From assembly GCA_029204225.1 (NCBI GenBank), contig CM055111.1:24035870-24099869 (forward strand): a stretch of DNA of 64,000 nt, in the 5' to 3' direction. Of this stretch, positions 55,020-64,000 are shown piece after piece. Each line of letters opens with the position of its first letter. The stretch's first letter is position 1. The position numbers and the translations under genes were made by a program. The notes beneath the pieces are model-generated. The model was not told where the DNA came from, did no database searches, and saw only the letters and a program-made list of their open reading frames with translations. The stretch is from Diphasiastrum complanatum. Its lineage: Eukaryota > Streptophyta > Lycopodiopsida > Lycopodiales > Lycopodiaceae.

Positions 55020-57310
55020 AATGTGGATCCTAAAAAATTTTGATCTTCAGATTTAGTAGGTTGTTAAATCTGAGATGATGCTCCTTTGTTAGAGCCTTGG
55101 TGAAGTAATATGCTGTCTGTAACTCTGTCCTGTGGTAAACCAGAAAATCTTTACTGCTTTGCACTTTCTCTCTAAGATAGTGATATCGGATTTCGATATG
55201 CTTACTTCGAGAGTGGAATCTCGGATTTAGAGATAGTGCAATGGCACTTTGATTGTCATAGTAGAGGGTCGTTGGATGTGACTAGATAATTTTGATATCT
55301 ACAAGCAGGTTCCTCAGCCAAATTGCCTCTTTGGTAGTATTTGTGACAGCTATGTATTCCGATTATGTAGAGGATAATGCTAATGAGGTCTATTTCTAGC
55401 TGTTCCATGAAATTGGGTCTTGATTGAATAGGAACACAAATTCGGAGGTCGATTTTCTTGTTTCCATATCTCCTGCCCAATCTGCATTTGTGTAGCCCTC
55501 TAGAATGTTGGCAGATTGGCTACCTCCATAGCAAATACTGAGGTGTTTTGTAGCTTGGACATACTTCAGCATACATCAATGAACCGATTATGGAGTGCAA
55601 TGGATATTGCTTCATTTCCTCCTTCTCTGACTTGGATTTTGGACATTGCTCCTTTGACAGCTTCAAACCAGGGTCGAGTGGGAAGTGGCTCGGCCATTCC
55701 ATATTTCTTCAGCACATTGGTGAGGTATCTCTGCCGGCTGATGAAATCTATCTGTTGAGTCAAATTCAGAAAAATCTGAATTCTGAGACAGTAGTGAGCA
55801 GCAGGATCCATATTTGTCATCTTGTATTTCTGTGCCAACAAGCATTTGGTATCCTTCAACAAATTTAAATTGTTACTAAAAGGTAAGGTGTCATCAACAT
55901 AAAGAATGATGATATGAAGGAATCCGATATAAACTTAAAATAAACATTTGAGTCTGTCGAGTTTGGAATGAAACCATTCTTGATTAGAAATATATTTATT
56001 TTTTGAACGTGTGCTTGACCACTAGATTAAAAGTTTCAAAGTAGTTGATATTGGGAACTTGTGAAATCCCCTTGCCATGATTCGAGCTTTCCTTCTATCG
56101 ATGCTGCCATCTGTTTTATACTTGATCTTAAAGATCCACTTGCAGTCAATAATCTTCTTCTGCCTGCTGGCAGCTTGGTGGTAGTCCATGTATTATTTCT
56201 CAACAGTGAGCTGTATTCCTTGTCCATAGCCTCTTTCCAGAGATCTGAGTCGGCTTGTGACAAAGCTTCCTCAACTGCGGTTGTCTCCTGAATAGAATGG
56301 TGAGCAAACTCATCAGCATATCAGACAGGCTGAATTCGAATTCTTGGTGATCTTCTGCTTGAGGTTTCTAGCTACAAAATTTGACTTTGTGTCGACTGTG
56401 TTGGTTGTATCGGCTGATTCGATTGCTCCTGAGTTGCAACTTGTTGTTCTTCTTCTGAATCTAACTGTATTGAGTGACTACAAGTCTTCCGAGAAGAGTC
56501 AGTTGTCAGGGCAAAAATTGTAGACTGCATCTGGTCCTTGCCCTTCAAATCAATAAACTGATTTTCTATCAAAGTCACGTCCCTGTTAGTGAAAACTTTA
56601 CAGGTGTCTATATTATACAGTTGATACATACCATTAGAAGCACAATAACAAACAAAAATAGTTTTGAATTAATCCTCATCGAGTTTCTTTCTTTTGACCT
56701 TTGAGACATGAGCATAGGTTGTGCAAACCGAATACTTTCAAATGCTTCAATGAAGGTTTGGATCTTGTCCAAACTTCATGAGGAGTTTTGTTGTCAACAA
56801 GGCCTTTAGTAATCCATCGATTCTACACATAAGTTATTGTTGATACAGCATGTTGGGGGAATGATTTGGGCAGCAAAAGCATGAGTGATCATGCATTTTG
56901 GTAAACTCGACTAAAGTCTTGTTCTTCCTTTCAACCAGCCCATTCGACTGTGGAGAATAGGGAACATAAAACTACTGTTTGATACTAGTGGCTAAATAAT
57001 AGTCTTTGAATTCGTTTGAGATGTATTCACCGCCATTATCACTCCTAAAGATTTTTTATTCTTTTGCATGTCTGCAACTCTACATTCTCTTTGTATTGCT
57101 TGAAGAATTGAAAAGCTTCAGATTTGTGCTTCATAAAAATACATCAGTCCTTCTTGAATAATCATCAATAAATGTAATAAATAATTTTGCACCAAGTAAT
57201 GATGGTGTCTGCATCGGGCCACATATATTAGTATGCACAACATCCAGCAAATCTTAGACATGTGCTCTTGATTCGACTTAAATGGCCTTCTTGTTTGCTT
57301 TCCTATGATA
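55020..57310 (-). pseudogene. Copia-3 pol: integrase, RT, RNase H remnants
   Basis: On the minus strand, from right to left: integrase core (CGPMQTPSLLG, FIDDYSRRT, RSDNGGEYISNEF, SPQSNGLVERKN; 57,240-56,650), the integrase-RT linker (LYNIDTCKVFTNRDV, 56,629-56,372), RT start (QADSDLWKEAMDKEYSSLLR, NNTWT; 56,263-56,036), late RT (FISRQRYLTNVLKKYGM; 55,862-55,566) and RNase H remains to 55,020. Much of the RT palm and the whole of gag are missing. Many stops. It is cut on its 5' side at about 57,310, next to the copia-4 LTR. Confidence 0.75.
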
Positions 57311-57344
57311 TGATAAATTTTCAGTTTTTAGGACAATAATGATT

Positions 57345-58170
57345 GTATTTAACAATCATAGAGAGTTATTGGTTGCTTAATCAATGGATCTATCAAGTTC
57401 TACACATTATATCTTGATCTAGATTCACTACGCATGGATTTAAGCAAGAGCAGGATCAACACATCATAAATTAGTGAAGGCGGCCTCACACATGTGGAGT
57501 ACTATCCACAATACGGCTTGCACCTGAAACAACAAGTACAGTAGTCCTAGATAGCAATCATTCATAGAAATCACAAGACAAATGACTAGAAATCTCACAA
57601 AAGTGTAGAATGCAAAAGTCTCATCAATCTTTTTAGCAAAATGATGATCCTTTTATGGATCAAGTACATCCATGAGTCTGGTACAGTCTAGCAGGTCTTC
57701 ACACATGTGAAGAGTGCCACATCACTCAGATCTATCCATTTGATCCATCCTTGATCCTTATCCAAAGTTGACCATCTAGAATATGGCTAAAATCCAAAGA
57801 GCTAGTCTCTTAGAATATAGGAATATTCCCTACAAGATAGGATCTAAGAAAAATGGTCAACTCTTATCTTCTAGAACTCTATACACACGTGTGAACATTC
57901 ATTTTCTATGTGGGAGCATTTACTCATGCACATGCAAAGAAAAGCTAATTCCTAGGTGACTAGTCAACTTGACTAAAAACTAGTCATATCATGTTCACAC
58001 TAACTAGATTGATACAAAATCAATTTAGATATATACAAGTATAAAAAAGTACATCCTTTCACACATGGGAACAAGCTCCACATTTGTGAAATCCGATCAT
58101 CAATATTGTTCTAATGTTTGATCATTATTTACAATAACCAATGTCAAGTGAGAAGTGACAATTTTCAACA
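57345..58170 (-). repeat. Copia-4 3' LTR
   Basis: On the minus strand it starts TGTTGAAAATTGTC directly after the purine-rich GTGAGGAGGAG and runs to about 57,345, where copia-3 integrase sequence resumes soon after. The inner start is firm, the outer end only approximate. Confidence 0.55.
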
Positions 58171-58179
58171 CTCCTCCTC

Positions 58180-59090
58180 ACTTCTAACTTGGCAAATCTA
58201 ATGTACATCTATCTACAATTCCAAGAGCATATCTTAACCTTAAAAATGGATCTTTGGACAATGTCTTGGTTAAGATATCAACTATGCATTTGGATGATGG
58301 TACATGATGTAGTTGCACCTCCTTGGATTGTACCTTCTCCCTCCCAAAGTGAGAGCTATCTCAATATGCTTTGTTCTAGCATGGAAGATAGGATTTGAGC
58401 AATTTGTTGAGAAGCTTGATTGTCACAAAATATGTAAGGGATCTCCTCGGCCTCTAGCACATGTAGCTCCATCAAGAGTCTTCTTAGCCATAGGAGCTCT
58501 TTGGTTGTTGAAGTCAATGCCTTGTACCTCGACTTCACAAGAAGATAGTGAGATAGTATCTTGCTTTTTGGAAAGCCAAGATATTACTCCTCCATAGAGA
58601 AATATAACAAATGCACTAATGGACTTTCTATCCATCTTGTCACCTGCAAAATCTAAATTCGAGTAGGCTCTCAAGTGCAAGTTAGATCCTTCATAAAGTA
58701 TGCCAGTAAAATCTAGTACTAGAAACAATATCTAAGTACTCTCTTGGCACTTTTCCAATGATGAACTAATGGAGCTTGCATACTTTGACTCAACTTGCTT
58801 ACACAAAAACTTAAGTTAGGTCTAGTGATGGTTAAATAGATTAGAGAGCCTATAAGCTTCCTAAGAGGGTGATGTCCTCAAAGGATGCTTCATCACCTTC
58901 ATTAGTTGCTTTCACAACATGCTCCATAGGGGTGTCAATCCCTTACAATCTTTCATACCAAATCTTTCAAGAATGGAAGTAGCATACTTAGATTGACTTA
59001 TGAAAGTACAATTGTTACTTCTAGACACTTCTATCCCAAGTATAAACTTTAGGAAGCCTAGATCTACCATCTTGACTCACTAGATAAATC
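58180..59090 (-). pseudogene. Copia-4 RNase H and RT tail
   Basis: On the minus strand: late RT (GIDTPMEHVVKATNEGDEAS near 58,900) and RNase H (LRAYSNLDFAGDKMDRKSIS, GGVISWLSKKQDTISLSSCE, LLWLRRLLMELHV, FCDNQASQQIAQ; 58,728-58,356). The catalytic Asp of the usual ADWAG motif is kept in DFAG. The earlier RT including YVDD is deleted between about 59,040 and 59,096. Confidence 0.75.
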
Positions 59091-59095
59091 AACTT

Positions 59096-60228
59096 TTACT
59101 TCTTGGATATAGGATCATATATCCTAATAGCCCTTGCTATTTTCTCCATAGCCAACAAAAATCCCTTTGAAGGAGGTAGCATCTTCCTTCCTTCTTGTCT
59201 CTGAAGGGATGTGGACATAACAATACATCCAAAGATCTTAAAATGTTTTACATTGGATTTCTTACCAAACAAGGCTTGATAAGGTGAGATCCCATCTATA
59301 GCACTACTAGGAAGTCTATACACAAGTAATTAGCACATGTTATAGCTTCTCCCCCAAAATGAGATGGGAAGTGATGCATCAAGTCTTTAAAGACTTGCAC
59401 ACTCACATAGACTCCTATTTTTCCTCTCGGCCACCCCATTTTGTTGAGGGGTGTAGGAACAAATGTATTGCAATTTAATGCCATTGATCTCGCAAAAGTC
59501 TTTCATTTTATTGGAGGTGTACTCTCCTCCATTATCACATCTTAGTGCTTTGATGGAAGTACTAAGTTGCTTCTCTACTAGAGACTTGAACTTAATGAAA
59601 GCTTCATAAACAAGACTATTCTTTGATAGTAACTCAATCCATGTGAATCTAGTACAATCATCTATAAAAGTTACATACATCAAAGCACCTCCATTACTTG
59701 CATGTGAAAAACTATGTACATCAGAATGTATGAGATCCAAGGGAGAGGTAGATCTTGATGAAGATCTCTTGTAAGAAGATTTGTGTGACTTTGCAAGGCC
59801 ACATGCCTCACACATCTTTCCACACTTCTTGAAGGCTCTTGGTAGGCCGAGAGCTAGTTTCTTGCTTGCCATTGACTCCATAGATTGAAGATTATGATGG
59901 CCTAAACTCTTATGCCATAGCTCCACTTGAGATAGCTCCTCCCTAGCCAAGTTCACACTTTCACTTGCAACATTAGCATCCAACTTGAATAGTCTACCTT
60001 CCTTAATGCCACTAGCTATGCACTTATCATTTTTCAAGATGGAACAAACTCCATTCTTGAAATGTACATCTAGTCCATTGTCCAATAATTGTCCTACACT
60101 AAGCAAGTTTCTTGAAATGGTAGAAACATACAAAACATTATCTAGATCTATCCTTTTAGATGTGCCTAAGCAAAGAGGAATAGATCCTATGCTATCTATC
60201 TTGAATGCTGATCACTAGCAGTGTATAT
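59096..60228 (-). pseudogene. Copia-4 integrase
   Basis: On the minus strand: pre-integrase (ELWHKSLGHHNLQSMESMAS, CEACGLAKSHKSSYKRSS), core with LDLIHSDVHSFS, FIDDCTRFTWIEL, LRCDNGGEYTSNKM and YTPQQNGVAERKNRS, then the C-terminal part (YQALFGKKSNVKHFKIFGC). The acidic triad is readable. A frameshift at about 59,400 and a stop near 60,220 break it. Confidence 0.82.
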
Positions 60229-60930
60229 TCACTTCTTAGAGTCATTACAAGATAGAAGAGTGAAGAAATAATGCTTGTTAAAAGACATGTGGGAACTAGC
60301 CCCACTATCTATCCACCATGTGTCTTGACTTGAAGTTCGTGTAGATGCAACCATCAAGGATGTATTGAATCCATCCTCATCTTCTTCCTCTTGAGAAATG
60401 TTCCCTTGATCTCCATTTTCTTGTTGATTCTTCTTCAAGTAGCATTCCGAGGCAAAGAGTCCTTCCTTTCCACAAAAGAAACACTTGAGCTTTGCCTTGT
60501 TCTTCACCTTGCCTTTGGAAGTAGATCCTCCATTCTTCATCTCAGCCTCCTTGCCTTGATTCTTCTTGAATGGATGTTGCTTCTTCTTTCTTTGGATGTA
60601 AAGTTTGCTTTCTCCTCTCCTCCAATAAGTGACATGCCATCCATTCTTGCCTTGAGGTGTAGAAGCCTACTCTCCTCGCCCACAAGAACATTGTGCAACT
60701 TTTCGATGGATGGAAGAGAGTCTTGAATAACAAATGATTGGACTAAGTTGGTGAACTCATCACCTAGGCCATTCAAGACGATTTGTACTAGCTCTTGATC
60801 TTGGATCTTCTCTCCTATTGAATTCCTTGTTAAGAGATTTGATCCTCAAGGGACATATTCTTGTCCACTCTCTCCACTTCCTTTCATGCTTTGGAAAACT
60901 TCATATTTTAGCATGAGGATTCTTGAATTA
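60229..60930 (-). pseudogene. Copia-4 gag and protease start
   Basis: On the minus strand: gag end (GLGDEFTNLVQSFVIQDSLP, KLHNVLVGEESRL; 60,776-60,600), frameshift, then zinc knuckle CFFCGKEGLFASEC (the usual His of C-X2-C-X4-H-X4-C is replaced by Phe) and the protease start WWIDSGASSHMS. No gag N-terminus, PBS or 5' LTR was found beyond about 60,930, so the element is 5'-truncated. Confidence 0.78.
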
Positions 60931-61355
60931 TTATTGGATTCATAGATGATCTTTAATGAATCCCAAGTTAACTAAGTTAAGTGGAATTTCCATGCAACTC
61001 CGCTATAGGAATTCGAGCCTCTTTGATGTAGGAAAACTTTGGCATGTTTTTCCATATTGTATATATTGAGATTTTGGTGTTTTGGGCTCATTCCTCTCTC
61101 TACTCGAGTTTATGTGTTGATTTTCGCTCTACTACTTGAGAGCAGGCTGTTTTTCCCATAGTGAGCACTTAGAATTATTTCTGACATTCATTCCTCATAG
61201 TAAGAAGTTAGTTTTTTCAGTTTGATGTATGCCATTGTGCTCTTGCCCTAGATTTTTCAAGTAATTTCGTTTTTGATCAATCTTGTACAATCAAAGCACC
61301 TCATTAAGGTCCCGTAAGGTGTGTGGTGAAGTTCACACGTGCTAAAAACTTCACA
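60931..61355 (+). repeat. Probable copia-5 5' LTR end
   Basis: The sequence ends AACTTCACA right before the PBS-like site at 61,356, as an LTR would. The left end cannot be placed and no 3' LTR is in the window. Confidence 0.4.
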
Positions 61356-61369
61356 TGGTATCAGTGCTT
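61356..61369 (+). other. Copia-5 primer-binding site
   Basis: TGGTATCAGTGCTT, one or two changes from the tRNA-Met site TGGTATCAGAGC. Confidence 0.6.
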
Positions 61370-62127
61370 CATGCTTTGTAGAGGTGAGGGTGTATACATC
61401 AGAACATTAGTGCTTTTTCTTGCAGGAACTCGGATTTGGGAGTGGAATCCAAACTCGTTGACAAAAAAAGCCATCTGTGGATCATAAGTGGATCAAATGA
61501 AGTCTGATCAACTCCAACTGAGCCCTGTACGAACAGAGAGCTCACACGTGTGAATTAGCCCTTTTGTTTGAGTGCTACTCTCAAGGAATGATCCAAATTT
61601 GATGATCTATAGCTTGTTGGATATGTATTGAGGAGTAAAATGTGTTGCTCGAGTTTCTAAATCAATTTAATTTGTTTTTAGAAAAGTTTTAGGCAATCAG
61701 AGAGTTGGGAGAGTACTCATCTCTACTGATATGTCAAAGTGAGCACACATTAGTACTTTTTACCAATTTCTTTAATTTTCATTATCAATCAAGTAGAATT
61801 GAATAAACGTGAGTGTAGTGAGTCTTATACTTTCATTTCACACAAATTATTGTGTTTGAGTTGAAAATAAGTTCCTAGAGAGTTTATCAGTTCTTTGAAA
61901 CTTGTGGGAGAGGTAGACTTCATACTTGCATGTGCTTCATTTCTATGATTGAAGCAAGAATCCAAATTCAAGATAGACTGATTTTTTCAATTGAGAGTTG
62001 GATCTCACATTCTGTTGCTAGATTTCATAGGTTGGATCAACATTATAAGTGTTAGATCCTAGGTTGAGATAGCAAAGCAACATTTTCAACTTCATCTTTG
62101 TCATTACTAGAATTTCTCATAGAGAAA
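61370..62127 (+). other. Copia-5 leader
   Basis: Non-coding AT-rich stretch between the PBS and the gag start. Confidence 0.4.
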
Positions 62128-63130
62128 ATGTCTTCATCTGGTTCACATTTCTTGGAGCATAGTGAGAGATTAACATCTTCCAATTATGCAGTGTGGAAGA
62201 TTGGAATGGAATCATTATTGATTCTACAAGATGTAATGGGACATTGTGAGTGGAGCTGAAGAAGAACTACAACACCTAATGAAGGTGCAACATTCAATAA
62301 AAGAACCAGAATTGCTTTTCATTTTATAGAAATGAATGTCACAAATAAAGTGTTAAGAGAGATCAGTACATGCACCCACTACCAAGGACATTTGGGACAC
62401 TCTCAAAGAATCTATGAAATTAAGAATACTCTAGATTGCTTACACTTAGAACCAAATCTTTCTAAGTTATCAGAGAGTAGATGAGAGTGCTTCATCTTAT
62501 GTAATGAGACTAAAGGATCTTCATCAAGAGTTTGCTGGTATTGGAGATGCTCTTAAGACCATTGAACCTTGTTCAAGTAGTCCTCAATGGACTTAGAGAT
62601 GAGTATGACAATATTGTGCAGACTTATATTGTTTAGGGAGGAACTTCCATCCTTGGAGACACTGCAACGTGTTCTCATTGCTGAAGAAAGTAGACAAGAG
62701 AACAAGATGCTGAGGATCAATAGACTTTCATTGAAAGATGGTGAGATGACCAAAGAACCTCTTCACCAAGGACAAGTCAAAAGGCAAGGGAAAAAGGTCA
62801 ACAACACTTCAAGAAGGACAAAGCCAAAGAAGGTAGTGAGGATCAACCCTCACAAGTTGCAACATCCAGTGGCAAGAAGAAGCTGTCAAAGATCAAATGT
62901 TTCTTCTGTGGCAAGAAAGGCCACTATGCATCAAACTGTTTCAAGAAGAAGAACCAATCTAAGCAAGCTAACCTTACTAATGAGGATGAGAGTGAGGGTG
63001 TTGAGAGTGAAAGAGAGGATTCTTTAATTATGTCTAGCTTTTCATCCTTTCCTTTCAAGAATGCAGAAATCTGGTGGATAGACAGTGGGGCTAGTTCCCA
63101 TATGTCTAGTTCTAGAAACTCTTTCACAAG
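62128..63130 (+). pseudogene. Copia-5 gag and protease start
   Basis: The ATG at 62,128 begins MSSSGSHFLEHSERLTSSNY and AVWKIGMES, a typical copia gag start (LT-SNY-VWK). Later frames give ELPSLETLQRVLIAEESRQE, and the zinc knuckle CFFCGKKGHYASNC near 62,900. Then comes an acidic Glu-Ser stretch and the protease start IWWIDSGASSHMSS at about 63,070. Frameshifts near 62,250 and 62,580 and stops break it. It resembles copia-4 in gag and protease, so both probably belong to one family in opposite orientations. Confidence 0.75.
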
Positions 63131-63604
63131 TCTCATGCAAAGGGATCAATCTATACAGCTAATGATGTAGAGTGTAGAATTGAAGGAATAGGTAGTATTC
63201 CACTACATGCATCATCATAAAAAAAAAAATTGTTTGCATGATGTACTTTATATACCTAGAGTAATAAAAAATCTCATTAGTGTAGGATAGTTGTTTGATA
63301 GTGGATTGCATGTCAAGTTTCATGTTGACAAGTGTATAATCTCAAGAGAAAATGAAGTTATTGCTAGAGGATCTAGAATTGGAAAGTTGTACAAACTAGA
63401 TTCTAGGGAGTGCTAACATTTCAAATATTGCTTATGAGACCAAGGTTCTTCAGGAGGATCTGTGGCATAAGAGATTGGGACATCTCTATTTCAAAGACAT
63501 GCAATCTATGGTCAAGGAAGGAAAAGTTGTTGGACTACCAAAGACACTGTCAAAGGAGCTTCAATCTTGTGAAGCTTGTGTTTTGGCAAAATCACACAGA
63601 AGGC
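63131..63604 (+). pseudogene. Copia-5 pre-integrase region, truncated
   Basis: It reads LWHKRLGHLYFKDMQSM, LSKELQSCEACVLAKSHRR, the histidine and cysteine positions of the copia integrase zinc finger. Similarity stops sharply at about 63,604, where unrelated sequence begins, so the integrase core, RT and RNase H are lost. Confidence 0.7.
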
Positions 63605-64000
63605 TGGCCATCTTCCGGATGTCTTCGACCCTAGATTGGATCGGATCAGGTCTAATAAATCCGACAGTCTGTATAAATATGACCCTTTGTAAAATCTGAC
63701 CACGTGTATATTTTTTTGACCTAGTTATATTTCTAACCCTATGTAAAATTCCGACTCTTTTGTACTCTTTACAATGTCTATACTAAGGGATTTGGTCCCT
63801 CTATGGGGTGTCTCTTACCCAACAAATTTTGATGTCATTTGAGAAAGTTCACATCAGCCACTAGGGTTTGCATGTTTTCACTCATTACATCCATGTATGT
63901 AGGGTCAAAGATCTTGCGTAGTTATAGCCCTCCCGTCTGTCAACAAGGGTTAGATCACTGGATAGGTACTTAACTATGCATAGATGCTATTTTTTGGTTA
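63605..64000. other. Window end, no recognised feature
   Basis: Unassigned DNA after the copia-5 breakpoint. Repeated pieces such as TCTGTATAAATATGACC and AATCTGACCACGTG could be part of another LTR, but there is no partner copy. Confidence 0.3.

Overview
The window looks like nuclear DNA of a land plant with a large, repeat-rich genome and very long introns, such as a fern or gymnosperm; the species cannot be read from the sequence. The plant assignment rests on a plant-specific kinesin (KAC, KIN-14A/B type), Ty1/copia and chromodomain Ty3/gypsy retrotransposons, and a DUF659 hAT transposase.

The only host gene I can support is one very long gene on the minus strand. Seven exons of a KAC kinesin (kinesin for actin-based chloroplast movement) run colinearly from exon 1 at 50,506-50,240 to exon 7 at 314-115, and the gene leaves the window at the left edge. 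All six introns have GT..AG ends, and the frame (phases 0,1,1,1,0,0) is kept across every junction. About 1.1 kb of coding sequence is spread over 50.4 kb. The introns measure about 6.8, 9.3, 21.3, 1.2, 0.3 and 10.4 kb. Exon 1 follows a GA-rich 5' leader.

Most of the rest is transposon. Intron 6 (0.3-10.7 kb) holds an LTR element remnant with a Tat/Athila-like primer site, two head-to-tail LINEs and a solo copia LTR. Intron 3 (12.6-34.0 kb) holds a hAT fragment, several minus-strand LINEs, and an almost complete chromovirus (22,376-29,575, TSD gtctc) inserted inside one of those LINEs. Intron 2 (34.0-43.3 kb) holds gag, LINE, copia and gypsy fragments. Intron 1 (43.4-50.2 kb) holds a decayed copia element. 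Upstream of the gene (50.6-64 kb) are a 97-bp tRNA-derived SINE with a 13-bp TSD and three decayed copia elements. Every transposon ORF seen is broken.

Three observations stand out: the reconstructed giant KAC gene with an unusual motor P-loop; a LINE family whose 3' ends carry a covarying hairpin and a TTC/TC-repeat tail, with the next LINE starting directly at that repeat in three places; and a chromovirus whose three pol stop codons are all TAG. I see no bacterial-type system, CRISPR array, rRNA or intact tRNA gene.
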